From Methylosinus sp. PW1 (lineage in GTDB: Bacteria > Pseudomonadota > Alphaproteobacteria > Rhizobiales > Beijerinckiaceae), in NCBI RefSeq assembly GCF_000745215.1, contig NZ_JQNK01000002.1:62001-126000 (forward strand): DNA of 64,000 bases. The letters are read 5' to 3'. A program made the translations under genes and the position numbers. The number at the start of each line of letters is the position of its first letter. Position 1 is the stretch's first letter. Shown here in pieces: positions 34,369 through 43,279 of this stretch. Below the pieces are notes generated by a model. It was given only the letters and a program-made list of their open reading frames with translations, ran no database searches and was not told where the DNA came from.

Positions 34369-36449
34369 ACGCACAGATCAAAGTTCAGCGTCACCATCTC
34401 GAACGCGGCGCTTACCTCTACATCCGCCAGTCGTCGATGCGGCAAGTCGTCGAGAACGCCGAGAGCGCCAAGCGGCAATATGCGCTGCGCGGACGCGCTG
34501 TCGCCCTGGGTTGGCGCGACGAGCAGATCATCGTCATCGACAACGATCAGGGCGAGTCCGGCGCATCGGCGGCTTGGCGCGAGGGATTCCAGCGACTGGT
34601 CAGCGATGTCGGCCTGGGACGCGCCGGAATCGTGATGGGCCTGGAAGTCTCCCGTCTGGCGCGCAACAACGCCGATTGGCAGCGCCTGCTGGAGATCTGC
34701 GCCCTTGCCGACACCCTGATCCTCGACGAGGATGGCGTCTACGATCCGGCTAGCTTCAACGACAGGCTTTTGTTGGGTTTGAAGGGTACGATGAGCGAAG
34801 CCGAACTCCATGTCATCAAGGCGAGGCTGCGCGGCGGTATCCTCAACAAGGCGAAGCGTGGCGAGTTCCGCTGCCCGCTGCCGACCGGGCTGGTCTATGA
34901 CCTCTCCGGCAACGTGGCGCTGGATCCGGACCTCCAGGTCAGGGAGACAATCGCTCATTTCTTCGAGACCTTCTCGCGCGTCGGCTCCGCGTCCCAGACC
35001 GTCAAGACCTTTCGCAAGGAAGGTCTTCTATTCCCCTCGCGCCTGCACAACAGCGAGACGGTCTTTCGGCCACTGACGGCTTCCACGGCGATGCGCGTCC
35101 TAACCAATCCGCGCTACGCCGGCGCCTACACCTATGGCCGACGACAGTTCCGGCGCACGATCGAGGGCAAGAAAACCGTGCGCGCCAGAGACGATGACGA
35201 TTGGCTGGCCCGCATTCCCGGCGCCCATCCCGGCTATATCAGTTGGGAGCGGCACCAGGAGAACTTGAAGGTTCTCAAGGCGAACGGCCATGGCTATGAC
35301 GCGGCGCGAACGTCAATTCCGAGAGAAGGCCCGGCGCTGCTGCAAGGACGGGCCATCTGTGGTCGATGCGGCGGGCATTTTAGGGTCCGCTATGCCGCCC
35401 GGCGGGGCCGACAGGAGGCGTGGTATGTTTGCGATCGCCCCCACAACTATCGCGGCGAACCCTCGTGCCAGTCGATCGCCGGACCTCCCGTCGATCAAGC
35501 TGTCGGCATGCTGATTGCCGACGAGATGACGCCGTTGGCCGTCGAACTGGCGCTCGAAGTGCGCAGGGAGATTCAGGCGCGTCATGAGGAAGCCGACCGG
35601 TTGCGTTGCCGTGCGATCGAGCGCGCCCAAACCGAAGCCGATCTCGCTCAGCGCCGCTTCATGCTGGTCGACCCCAACAATCGCCTCGTCGCCGACACGC
35701 TCGAAGGCGAGTGGAACGACAAACTCCGCATATTGGCCAACGCCCGCGAGGAGCGCCAGCGCGCCCACGAGCACGATCAATTCGTTCTTGACGACGCCAT
35801 CCGTAAGCGGCTCATCGCCATGACGGTGGACTTCAAGAAGCTTTGGGCTGATCCCGATACCCCAAACCGAGAACGCAAGCGGCTGCTCGCCCACGTCATC
35901 GAAGACGTCACCCTCGTCAAGCTACAGGCGGAAGGAACCACCAAGGTTCATGTTCGGTTCAAGGGCGGCAAAATCCAGACGCTCACGACCTCGAGCCCGA
36001 AATCGTCCGCCCAGCAGATCAAGACACAGCCCGGCATCGTCGAACTGGTCGACAAGCTGCTCGACGACCACGTCTATTCCGAGATCGCCGAACTCCTCAA
36101 CCAGCAAGGATATCGCCCGGGCGAGGCTGCGCGCCGCGGGCGCCACGACGCCCGCTTCACCCCCAAACGGGTTGCCTATCTCGTTCACGAATACAAACTG
36201 CGTCCCCGTTACGATCGACTGAGAGAGCGGGGAATGCTGACCAAGAAGGAAGCCGCGGCGCGTCTGAATATCCACGAGACCACCCTCACGAGCTGGGTCA
36301 AACATGGCCTCGTCACCGGGCATTCCTACAACGGGCACTTTTGCCTCTACGAAATTCCCGACAAAGACGTACCGCAAAAACAATGCAGCCGATGGAACCG
36401 TCTCGTTGACCGAGCCGCTGCCCGCGCACAAAACACCAGCGCGGCATAA
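34365..36449 (+). CDS. Large serine recombinase
   Basis: A 694-aa resolvase/invertase-family recombinase. The N-terminal catalytic domain has YLYIRQSSMRQV, with the candidate nucleophilic serine, and LEVSRLARNNADWQRLLE with the active-site arginines. A recombinase domain follows, then a zinc ribbon (CGRCGGHF near residue 330, with CDRPHNY and PSC), a coiled-coil stretch rich in Glu/Arg (about residues 395-470) and a C-terminal helix-turn-helix (LTKKEAAARLNIHETTLTSWVKHGL). It is intact and should catalyse integration or transposition of the nested element. Confidence 0.92.
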   Translation: MNAQIKVQRHHLERGAYLYIRQSSMRQVVENAESAKRQYALRGRAVALGWRDEQIIVIDNDQGESGASAAWREGFQRLVSDVGLGRAGIVMGLEVSRLARNNADWQRLLEICALADTLILDEDGVYDPASFNDRLLLGLKGTMSEAELHVIKARLRGGILNKAKRGEFRCPLPTGLVYDLSGNVALDPDLQVRETIAHFFETFSRVGSASQTVKTFRKEGLLFPSRLHNSETVFRPLTASTAMRVLTNPRYAGAYTYGRRQFRRTIEGKKTVRARDDDDWLARIPGAHPGYISWERHQENLKVLKANGHGYDAARTSIPREGPALLQGRAICGRCGGHFRVRYAARRGRQEAWYVCDRPHNYRGEPSCQSIAGPPVDQAVGMLIADEMTPLAVELALEVRREIQARHEEADRLRCRAIERAQTEADLAQRRFMLVDPNNRLVADTLEGEWNDKLRILANAREERQRAHEHDQFVLDDAIRKRLIAMTVDFKKLWADPDTPNRERKRLLAHVIEDVTLVKLQAEGTTKVHVRFKGGKIQTLTTSSPKSSAQQIKTQPGIVELVDKLLDDHVYSEIAELLNQQGYRPGEAARRGRHDARFTPKRVAYLVHEYKLRPRYDRLRERGMLTKKEAAARLNIHETTLTSWVKHGLVTGHSYNGHFCLYEIPDKDVPQKQCSRWNRLVDRAAARAQNTSAA

Positions 36450-36580
36450 ACGATCAGCTGAAGCTGGAAGAGGTGTAGTATGAATGCAGATCGTTGTCTT
36501 CAAGATACCACCCGAGCTTGATAGGTTCGCCCATGGTCACTCCAAACGAATTCGAACACACTGGCGCATTGAGCGCGGCG

Positions 36581-37924
36581 CTACTTCGCGGCCTTCTTCA
36601 TCGGCACGACTTCCCCGCCCTTGCGGCCGTCCATTGCGGCGACGATCGTCGAGCCGATCGTATCGACGGCTCGGCGCAACGGGTCCGCGTCCAGGTGGGC
36701 ATAGCGAGCCGTCGTCGCGGCCTGCGTGTGGCCCAACAGCTTGCCGATGATCGGCAGGCCGAGAGACGCGCCAGCGCCGAAGCTGGCGAAGGAGTGCCGC
36801 AGGTCGTGCAGCCGCACGCCGTCGAGCCCCGCGGCCCGGCAGACGGCTGCCCATGGCTTTTTGAGGTCGGCCCGCGGCGAGCCCTGCGGCGTGTCCGAGT
36901 CCGAGCCCTTGGCCCCCTTCTCGGCCTCCCGCTTCTTTCGCGGACCGTGGCCGGCGATTATGAAAGGGTTGCCTTCGATCCGGGGCAGGGCGGCCAGCAC
37001 CTTTTGGGCGGCCGCCGAGAGGTAGACCGGCTTCCGGCCCGTCTTGCTGTCTTCCAAGAAGAGAACGCCCCGCTCGGGGTCGACCTGCGACCATCGGGCG
37101 TCCAGAACCTCCCGTAGGCGGGCTCCCGTGAGGATAAGAAGGCGAATCGCGGCGATGGCGTAGGGGTCGAGCTTCACGCGCCGATTCTCGGCCTTGGGGG
37201 CGTGCTTGGCCTTCAGCTTCGATTCGTCGACCTGATAGACCAGTCCGACCGTTTCGGCCTCCCGCAGGGCGTCGCCGAGGCGCGCCAGCTCTTCCGATGT
37301 GAGGAAGCGCTCTCGCTTGTCCTCCCGGTATCGGTCAATCTCCCGAGCCGGATTCTCGCCCTTGCGAACGAGGCCGCGTTTCATCCCCCATGAGAACATC
37401 TTCGACCATGTGGCGAGGGCGCGGTTTGCGGCATAGGGGCTCTCTCGCATCTTCGAATGCAGGGTAGCGACTTGCCCACGCGTGAGGGCTTCGGCCTTCA
37501 GAGAGCCATGGGCGGCCGTCAGGCGGTCGAGCGCCGCGCGATAGGAGAGGCCGCTCGAGGCTTTGAGCTTGCCCTCCACATGCTCGGCTCGGAAGGCCTC
37601 CACCAGTTCGGCGACGGTCGCGGCTTGCCGTTGGCTCGCCTTATCGGCGGCAGGGTCCGCGCCGAGCCGGACTTGCGCCAGCATATCGGCCGCGGCCTTG
37701 CGGGCCTGTTCGGGCGTGACCGCGCCGACCTTGCCGATGGTGACGCGCCGCTTGGCGACTCTGCGGCCTCCCCCGTGGGGCCGATACTCGACGACATAGG
37801 ACATGACGCCGGTCGGCATGACGCGCACGCCGAAGCCCGCGAGGTCGGAATCGAAGGCGATGAATGGACGCTCGCCGGCCTGAAGGGCGTCGACAGAGCG
37901 CTTGGTGATCCTGAGAGCTGGCAT
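36581..37924 (-). CDS. Tyrosine integrase of the tRNA-Lys island
   Basis: A 447-aa P4-type phage integrase. The N-terminal arm-binding domain (MPALRITKRSVDALQAGERPFIAFDSDLAGFGVRVMPTG) is followed by the core-binding domain and the catalytic domain with Arg in LTGARLREVL, Lys in EDSKTGRKP, HDLRHSF and LLGHTQAATTARYAHL (catalytic Tyr). All catalytic residues are present. It lies next to the right att site and points inward. The ATG at 37924 is chosen because the family begins with this domain; the longer reading would cover the arm repeats. Confidence 0.94.
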   Translation of the reverse strand: MPALRITKRSVDALQAGERPFIAFDSDLAGFGVRVMPTGVMSYVVEYRPHGGGRRVAKRRVTIGKVGAVTPEQARKAAADMLAQVRLGADPAADKASQRQAATVAELVEAFRAEHVEGKLKASSGLSYRAALDRLTAAHGSLKAEALTRGQVATLHSKMRESPYAANRALATWSKMFSWGMKRGLVRKGENPAREIDRYREDKRERFLTSEELARLGDALREAETVGLVYQVDESKLKAKHAPKAENRRVKLDPYAIAAIRLLILTGARLREVLDARWSQVDPERGVLFLEDSKTGRKPVYLSAAAQKVLAALPRIEGNPFIIAGHGPRKKREAEKGAKGSDSDTPQGSPRADLKKPWAAVCRAAGLDGVRLHDLRHSFASFGAGASLGLPIIGKLLGHTQAATTARYAHLDADPLRRAVDTIGSTIVAAMDGRKGGEVVPMKKAAK

Positions 37925-37962
37925 TCGGGCCTCGCCGTGTAGGGCAGCGCTTTCGCCGCCCG

Positions 37963-37982
37963 TGTCGCCACCATGTCGCCAC
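37963..37982 (+). repeat. Right copy of island-end 20-bp repeat (putative arm site)
   Basis: Identical to 24497-24516 and in the same orientation; read on the integrase strand it is GTGGCGACA twice with an 11-bp period. It lies 39-58 bp upstream of the integrase start, so binding here could also repress integrase transcription. Confidence 0.7.
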
Positions 37983-38098
37983 CGAATAGCAATCATCGGG
38001 AATGACGAGGCAACATAGTAAATCTCGAAACACTGATTTTCAAAGGCTTTTGGAATGATCGGCTATCATGGTAAACGATCGAAAACACCATCCCGTGA

Positions 38099-38145
38099 GA
38101 CTTTTAATCAGAGGGTCATGGGTTCGAGTCCCATCGCGCTCACCA
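38099..38145 (+). other. attR: 47-bp direct repeat
   Basis: Exact copy of the 3' 47 bp of tRNA-Lys, from the anticodon stem to CCA. No cloverleaf can form because the 5' half is absent. It marks the right boundary of the island. Confidence 0.93.
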
Positions 38146-38451
38146 CAAAATCAATAAATTAGAAAGTTGCCCCGCTGGGGCGGCGCGGCATAGAAAGTTT
38201 CTCCGCCGGCCCAGGCGATCTGCTCCGCCGGAACGGTGAAATGATCGTTCCGAATCGCTTCGGCCGAGGTCGCATCCCGACAGTGAGCGCTTTCTTGCGG
38301 CATATCGTCTTGCCGAAATCCGGCCGTCCCGGCCGCATTCGCTCGGTGGCTTTTCCCACATCTTCGCGGCCCTTCGCCGACTAGGCTCTCGATCATTGGA
38401 AGTGGCGGGGCGATCTCGACGAGACGTCCCGAGGCGGAAGGATCGACGGCG
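38146..38451. other. Region between attR and the IQM-like gene
   Basis: 306 bp. The only candidate is an 81-aa minus-strand ORF at 38151-38396 ending DHFTVPAEQIAWAGGETFYAAPPQRGNFLIY, whose C-terminal half looks protein-like, but there is no recognised family or clear ribosome binding site. It may be a remnant. The rest holds the leader of the next gene. Confidence 0.4.
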
Positions 38452-39486
38452 ATGCAATATACCGAACTGAGGGGCGTCAGCTCGCATTACAGCAACGAGG
38501 TCGGCACGAGTGGGCTGCGGACGGAGCCGGTCGTCTGGTCGCGCATTCAAAACAGGCTGCGCGAGGCGATATTGGAGCTGAAGACAGTGGAGACCGAGCT
38601 GTCGACCGCCGCCAATGTCGGAACCACGATGAAGGATCGCATTGGCGCTTTCGAAAAAAGCTCGAAGCGGCAGAAGTTCGAGATGCAGAGGACAATTCTG
38701 CAAAAGCGCATCGCCGAGCTGCGTTCTTGGCTCTCGAAAGAAGGCGCCTCGGCCGATGCGGATGGCAATGTCGAAATGGCGAATATGGGCGCGCTCAAGG
38801 TCGTCTATGACACGACGGCGGCGCAGCAGGGGTTGACGCGCGTCTATGTCAATGGCGGGCGGCTGTTTCACGACGCGCTATTTCGCAGGCCCTTCAGCAC
38901 GAAATCGATGGTCACGCATTTTTCCGGCCTCGGCAAGGGCGTCTTCGTGATGAGCCAGGAGGGCAATATTCACATCCACTCCCATATCGTCGGCCATTAC
39001 CACCATTCCTCATTGCTGGGCGGCGGCGCCGTGGCCTGCGCCGGAGAGATAGAGGTCGACAACGGCCTCATCAAATCGATGTCGAACAAGAGCGGCCATT
39101 ACATTCCAGATTACCGCCATCTTCATCAGATTTTTCATCAGCTCAAAAAGAAGGGAGTCGGTCTGCATTTTCCGATCTCGGTGTTCGGCTATGCCGACGG
39201 TAGCAGCCCTACGACCGCGAAGAAATTCGACTCTGCGCAGCAGTTTCTCGACGAGATGAAGACGCAGTATGAAATCGAATATGAAAATCTGAAGCTGCTC
39301 GCCTATTGGGAGCATCTCGTCGATTCCAAGCTGGGGGAGCGCGGCTGGCGATACAGGGACGAGAGCAAGGGCGAGAAGGTCGGCGTCTATGTCATCGCGA
39401 CCAATCATATGGTGCCGCACAAGGAGGCGCGCGCGTGGCTGAAGCTCAAGGGCTATCGGCCCGAGACGACGATTCTCGCCGAGTGA
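38452..39486 (+). CDS. Protein with the conserved block of plant IQM proteins
   Basis: A 344-aa soluble protein. Residues about 25-105 are a predicted coiled coil (RLREAILELKTVETELSTAA, then a Lys/Arg/Glu-rich stretch). The core has VFVMSQEGNIHIHSHIVGHYHHSSLLGGGAVACAGEIEVDNG, then NKSGHYIPDYRHLHQIFHQLKKKGV (about residues 165-230). This matches the block 'iFVlS....ly.......HSSfL.G..v.aAG.l.v.dG.l..i...SGHY.Pt..nf..f...L...gvd' of plant IQM proteins and of assorted bacterial proteins. The family's biochemical activity is not known to me. It is just outside attR, with no evident operon partner. Confidence 0.6.
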   Translation: MQYTELRGVSSHYSNEVGTSGLRTEPVVWSRIQNRLREAILELKTVETELSTAANVGTTMKDRIGAFEKSSKRQKFEMQRTILQKRIAELRSWLSKEGASADADGNVEMANMGALKVVYDTTAAQQGLTRVYVNGGRLFHDALFRRPFSTKSMVTHFSGLGKGVFVMSQEGNIHIHSHIVGHYHHSSLLGGGAVACAGEIEVDNGLIKSMSNKSGHYIPDYRHLHQIFHQLKKKGVGLHFPISVFGYADGSSPTTAKKFDSAQQFLDEMKTQYEIEYENLKLLAYWEHLVDSKLGERGWRYRDESKGEKVGVYVIATNHMVPHKEARAWLKLKGYRPETTILAE

Positions 39487-39629
39487 CGCCCTAAAGCGAT
39501 CCGGCGGCGCGAGGCGCCGCCGCTCGGGAGTCCGCGCTGATGTTTCTGCGACAGCGCCGCGGCGAGGCCGAGGCCCCGCTTCCGTAGGAGACGACATCGA
39601 GGCGTTGCGCGTCGCGGCGGGAGGTGCTA

Positions 39630-39644
39630 GAACAAAAAAAGAAC
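39630..39644 (-). promoter_or_regulatory. LexA (SOS) box upstream of ssb
   Basis: GAAC-N7-GAAC on the plus strand is GTTC-N7-GTTC on the minus strand, the direct-repeat operator recognised by alphaproteobacterial LexA. Both tetramers are exact, with a 7-bp A-tract spacer. It lies 93 bp before the ssb start, so ssb is probably induced by DNA damage. Confidence 0.75.
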
Positions 39645-39736
39645 AACGCGTGAATTGTGGACAAGGCGGCGGAACGTCTTCGCGCTCGCGCGTTTCGGAC
39701 TAAGGTGCCGCGAGCATCATCGAGGCGGAGAGGGTC

Positions 39737-40261
39737 ATGGCGGGCAGCGTCAACAAGGTCATATTGGTCGGCAATCTCGGGCGTGACCCTGAAGTGCGCA
39801 CGCTGCCCTCGGGCGACCGCGTCGTCTCTTTCTCCGTGGCGACGACGGAATCCTGGCGCGACCGCAACACAGGCGAGCGCAAGGACCGCACGGAGTGGCA
39901 CAATGTGTCGATCTTCAACGAGAATTTGGGGAAGATCGCCGAGCAATATTGCCGCAAGGGCTCCAAGATCTATCTCGAGGGCCAGCTGCAGACGCGCGAA
40001 TATCAGGACAAGGACGGCATTCAGCGCCGCGTGACCGATGTGGTGCTGCAGCGTTTCCGCGGCGAGCTGACTCTGCTCGACAGCAAGGGCGGCGGCCGCG
40101 GCGAGGGCGATTACGAGGGGGGCGGCGGCTATCAGTCGAGCGGCGGCGGCTCCAGCTTCGGCCGTTCCTCGCCGATGGAGCGCACGCCCGCCGAGCGCTC
40201 TCCGGCGCCGGCCGGCGGCGGACGTTTGTCGGAGCAGCTCGACGACGATATTCCCTTCTGA
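39737..40261 (+). CDS. ssb: Single-stranded DNA-binding protein
   Basis: A 174-aa SSB. The OB-fold covers about residues 1-112: MAGSVNKVILVGNLGRDPEVRTLPSGDRVVSFSVATTESWRD, then IAEQYCRKGSKIYLEGQLQTREYQDKDG. A glycine- and serine-rich flexible linker follows, ending in the acidic tip DDDIPF that recruits repair and replication partners. It has its own promoter region with a LexA box. The gene is followed by a strong palindrome. Confidence 0.97.
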   Translation: MAGSVNKVILVGNLGRDPEVRTLPSGDRVVSFSVATTESWRDRNTGERKDRTEWHNVSIFNENLGKIAEQYCRKGSKIYLEGQLQTREYQDKDGIQRRVTDVVLQRFRGELTLLDSKGGGRGEGDYEGGGGYQSSGGGSSFGRSSPMERTPAERSPAPAGGGRLSEQLDDDIPF

Positions 40262-40311
40262 TGGTCGGAGGCGCATCTCGCGCCTCTACGGGAGTCGCTG
40301 GTTGCGTTGCA

Positions 40312-40361
40312 GCCCCCTCCCTCACCCTCCCCCGCGCGCGGGAGAGGGTGAGGGAGGGGGC
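40312..40361. terminator. 18-bp perfect inverted repeat between convergent genes
   Basis: GCCCCCTCCCTCACCCTC (40312-40329) and its exact complement at 40344-40361 flank a 14-base GC loop that can itself pair. It lies between the convergent ssb and ygiQ genes and can act as a bidirectional terminator, although it lacks a T-tract. Sequences of this kind also occur as dispersed palindromes in alphaproteobacterial genomes, so it may be a repeat-family member. Confidence 0.6.
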
Positions 40362-40381
40362 GCTTCCGGCTCTCACAATCT

Positions 40382-42439
40382 CTACGACCCGCGCGAGCGC
40401 AGCCCATTCGTCCGGAACTCCCGCGACTGCGGCCGCGCGCTCTTCTGGCCCATGCGGCGGCCTTCGCCGGCCTTGCCGGTTCCCACCGGTTGCCAGCCCG
40501 GCACGAGATGATGCTTGCCGGGGCCGATGAGATCGGCGCGGCCCATGGCTTTCAGCGCCTCGCGCAGCACCGGCCAATTCTCGGGATCGTGATAGCGCAA
40601 AAAGGCCTTGTGCAGGCGGCGCTGGCGCAGGCCCTTCACAGCGTCGACCTTTTCCGACGCGCCGCGCCGCACCGGCTTCAGCGGATTGAAGCCCGAATGA
40701 TACATGGCCGTCGACAGCGCCATGGGCGAGGGCAGATAGGTCTGCACCTGATCGGCGCGATAGCCGTTCTTTTTCAGCCACAGCGCCAAATTCATCATGT
40801 CTTCGTCGCTCGTGCCCGGATGCGCGGCGATGAAATAGGGGATGAGGAAATATTGCTTCTTGGCCGCCTGCGCCGCCGCGTCGAACAGACGTTTGAAGCG
40901 ATCGTAGGAGCCTATGCCCGGCTTCATCATCTTGGAGAGCGGGCCGCTCTCCGTATGCTCGGGCGCGATTTTGAGATAGCCGCCGACATGATGCTCGACC
41001 AGCTCGCGCACATAGGCCGGGCTCTTCACCGCGAGATCATAGCGCACGCCCGATGCCACCATCACTTTCTTGACGCCGGGAAGCGCGCGCGCCTTGCGAT
41101 AGAGCTGGATCAGCGAGTCGTGGCTGGTCTCCAGATTCTTGCAAATATCGGGATAGACGCAGGAGGGCCGCCGGCACAGCGCCTCGGTCTCGCGATCCTT
41201 GCAGGCGAGGCGATACATATTCGCCGTCGGCCCGCCAATGTCGGAGATGATGCCCGTGAAACCTTCGGTCTTGTCGCGGATCGTCTCGATCTCTTTGAGG
41301 ATCGAGCCTTCCGAGCGCGATTGAATGATGCGGCCCTCATGCTCGGTGATCGAGCAGAAGGAGCAGCCGCCGAAGCAGCCGCGCATGATCGTCACCGAAT
41401 GACGGATCATCTCCCAGGCGGGAATCGCTTGCGTGTAAGAAGGATGCGGCGCGCGCGCGAAAGGCAGATCATAAACGCCGTCCATCTCCGCCATGGTCAG
41501 CGGAATGGGCGGCGCGGTGAGCCAAACGTCGCGCGTTCCATGACGCTGCGTCAGCGGCCGCGCATTGCCGGGATTGCTCTCCCTATGCAGCACGCGCGAG
41601 GCGCGCGCGTAGGATTCGGGGGCATTGGCGACCTGCTCGAAAGCAGGCAGGCGAATGACGACGGTCTCGCTGTCCGCATCCTTGCGCAGGCGGCCTTCGT
41701 CGGGTCCCTCTATGTCTTCGGCGGAGGCCTCCAGCCAGCCCTCCGGCGTCGCGTCGCGGGTGAAGGCGAGGCCGCGCACATCGGAGAAATCCTGCGCCAT
41801 GCCGCGCTTGGCGATGCGATGCGCCACCTCGACCAGCGCCCGCTCGGCATTGCCATAGAGCAGCAGATCGGCCTTGGCGTCGAAGAGAATGGAGCGGCGG
41901 ACCTTGTCCGACCAATAGTCGTAATGGGCGATGCGCCGCAGCGAGGCCTCTATGCCGCCGAGCAATATGGGCGTATCGGAAAAAGCCTCGCGGCAGCGCT
42001 GGGCGTAGACGATGACGGAACGGTCCGGCCTTTTGCCGCCTTCGCCGCCGGGCGTGTAGGAATCATTGTGCCGCAGCCGCCGGTCGGAGGTGTAGCGGTT
42101 CACCATCGAATCCATATTGCCGCTGGTGACGCCGAAGAAGAGATTCGGCTTGCCGAGCGCGCGGAAGGCGGAAGCGTCGCGCCAATCCGGCTGCGCGATG
42201 ATGCCGACGCGAAAGCCCTGCGCCTCGAGCAAACGGCCGATGATGGCCATGCCGAAGCTCGGATGGTCGATATAGGCGTCGCCGGTGACGAGGACGATGT
42301 CGCAGCTGTCCCAGCCGAGCGCGTCCATCTCGGCGCGCGACATGGGCAGAAAAGGCGCGACGCCGAAGCGATGCGCCCAATGCTTGCGATAGGAGAACAG
42401 CGGCTTGGCCGCGCCTCGGGTCTCGGCGGCTTTCGTCAT
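40382..42439 (-). CDS. YgiQ family radical SAM protein
   Basis: A 685-aa radical SAM protein of the YgiQ (UPF0313) family. The N-terminal domain is present ([57 protein letters not shown]). The radical SAM cluster motif is [15 protein letters not shown], with three cysteines, followed by [12 protein letters not shown] and [18 protein letters not shown]. The C-terminal tail is basic. The substrate of this family is not established. It is convergent with ssb. Confidence 0.92.
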   Translation of the reverse strand: MTKAAETRGAAKPLFSYRKHWAHRFGVAPFLPMSRAEMDALGWDSCDIVLVTGDAYIDHPSFGMAIIGRLLEAQGFRVGIIAQPDWRDASAFRALGKPNLFFGVTSGNMDSMVNRYTSDRRLRHNDSYTPGGEGGKRPDRSVIVYAQRCREAFSDTPILLGGIEASLRRIAHYDYWSDKVRRSILFDAKADLLLYGNAERALVEVAHRIAKRGMAQDFSDVRGLAFTRDATPEGWLEASAEDIEGPDEGRLRKDADSETVVIRLPAFEQVANAPESYARASRVLHRESNPGNARPLTQRHGTRDVWLTAPPIPLTMAEMDGVYDLPFARAPHPSYTQAIPAWEMIRHSVTIMRGCFGGCSFCSITEHEGRIIQSRSEGSILKEIETIRDKTEGFTGIISDIGGPTANMYRLACKDRETEALCRRPSCVYPDICKNLETSHDSLIQLYRKARALPGVKKVMVASGVRYDLAVKSPAYVRELVEHHVGGYLKIAPEHTESGPLSKMMKPGIGSYDRFKRLFDAAAQAAKKQYFLIPYFIAAHPGTSDEDMMNLALWLKKNGYRADQVQTYLPSPMALSTAMYHSGFNPLKPVRRGASEKVDAVKGLRQRRLHKAFLRYHDPENWPVLREALKAMGRADLIGPGKHHLVPGWQPVGTGKAGEGRRMGQKSARPQSREFRTNGLRSRGS

Positions 42440-42452
42440 GGTCTCATGAATA

Positions 42453-42896
42453 TCATGGAAGGCGGGCCGGATGCGAGGAGCCTGACACCCCGGCCCTCGC
42501 TAGACGATTTTGGCGAACGCCGCCGCGCCCGGCCTTGCCCGGCGGCTCGCGTTCGGCTGGCGGCGCGCGCAGCGCCTCGGCGAGGGCGCCTTGCGGATCG
42601 GCGGCGCTTTCGAAGATCGCCTCCACGCATTTGACGCAGAGCGTCACCTTGGCGTCGGCCAGGCGGTAGAAGACCTGCTTGGCGGCGCGGCGCGTCTCCA
42701 CCAGCTCGGCGCGGCGAAGCTCGGCGAGCTGCTGGCTCAAGGCTGGCTGCTGAATCGCGGTCGCGGCCTCGATCTCGCCGACCGTGTGCTCGCCGGCGAG
42801 GAGATAGGACAGGATCATCAGCCGCTGCGGCTGCGCGAAAATCTTCAGCCTTTCGGCGGCCTCATTGGCGCGCTCGCGCGATTCGTACAGTGCGGT
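42453..42896 (-). CDS. ArsR-family regulator, BigR/SqrR-like
   Basis: A 147-aa winged-helix repressor: [65 protein letters not shown], then [15 protein letters not shown]. The paired cysteines after the wing and the neighbours (peroxiredoxin, sulfide:quinone reductase and TauE remnants) suggest a persulfide/sulfide sensor like BigR or SqrR; this is inference, because the first sensing Cys of that family is not visible in the expected place. The ATG at 42896 overlaps the stop of the peroxiredoxin fragment. Confidence 0.8.
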   Translation of the reverse strand, partial: TALYESRERANEAAERLKIFAQPQRLMILSYLLAGEHTVGEIEAATAIQQPALSQQLAELRRAELVETRRAAKQVFYRLADAKVTLCVKCVEAIFESAADPQGALAEALRAPPAEREPPGKAGRGGVRQNRLARAGVSGSSHPARLP

Positions 42897-43264
42897 CATT
42901 TGCCTGAATCTTTGCAAGTCCGATAGAACCAGCTGTCGGTCGCGCCGGGCGCGAGCGCGTCCTCAGCCGCGTTGGTCGGCGGCAGCAGAAGATCGCCGCC
43001 GGGCGTCCAGCCCTCCGGCGTCATCACCTCGCCGGAGGCTGCCTTTTTCAGCGCCGTGACGAGGCGCAGCATCTCCTCCACCGAACGCCCGATCGTCGGC
43101 GGATACCAGGTGAGCGCCCGCACGATTCCCTGCGGGTCGATGTAATAGGTCGCGCGCATCGCAGAGGAATCTCGGGCGGTCTCGTCCAGCATTCCATAGG
43201 CGCGACCAATGTCATGGTCGGGTCCTCGATTACCTCGCGCAGACTCTGCGCGGCGGACGCTCAT
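42896..43264 (-). pseudogene. Peroxiredoxin C-terminal fragment
   Basis: The frame reads DHDIGRAYGMLDETARDSSAMRATYYIDPQGIVRALTWYPPTIGRSVEEMLRLVTALKKA, then MTPEGWTPGGDLLLPP: the C-terminal half of an AhpC/TSA peroxiredoxin. The N-terminal half with the peroxidatic Cys is missing. Just upstream, EVIEDP can be read in another frame, suggesting a one-base deletion near 43216. The gene is broken and abuts a divergent sulfide:quinone reductase remnant. Confidence 0.8.
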
Positions 43265-43279
43265 TGTTCACGCAGCCGC

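Larger units (their letters stand above)
33146..36449 (+). mobile_element. Serine-recombinase transposon nested in the island
   Basis: Four plus-strand genes (DUF5372-like, helix-turn-helix protein, a 104-aa protein, large serine recombinase), the last three overlapping each other, oppose the surrounding minus-strand island genes. Such gene sets are found as mobile units in alphaproteobacteria. The given ends are those of the outer genes; I could not identify terminal repeats or target duplications, as expected for serine-recombinase elements. Confidence 0.65.
24439..38145 (+). mobile_element. 13.7-kb integrated island in tRNA-Lys
   Basis: Bounded by the 47-bp repeats and containing a tyrosine integrase next to the right end, an AlpA-like regulator, a primase-helicase with an iteron-like array, several unknown genes, an outer-membrane protein, a four-ORF minus-strand cargo cluster at the left end and a nested serine-recombinase transposon. 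There are no recognisable capsid, tail, portal, terminase or conjugation genes. The base composition is visibly more AT-rich than the flanks, especially 24440-26650. The backbone resembles P4-like satellites or integrative plasmids; that label is inferred. Confidence 0.92.
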
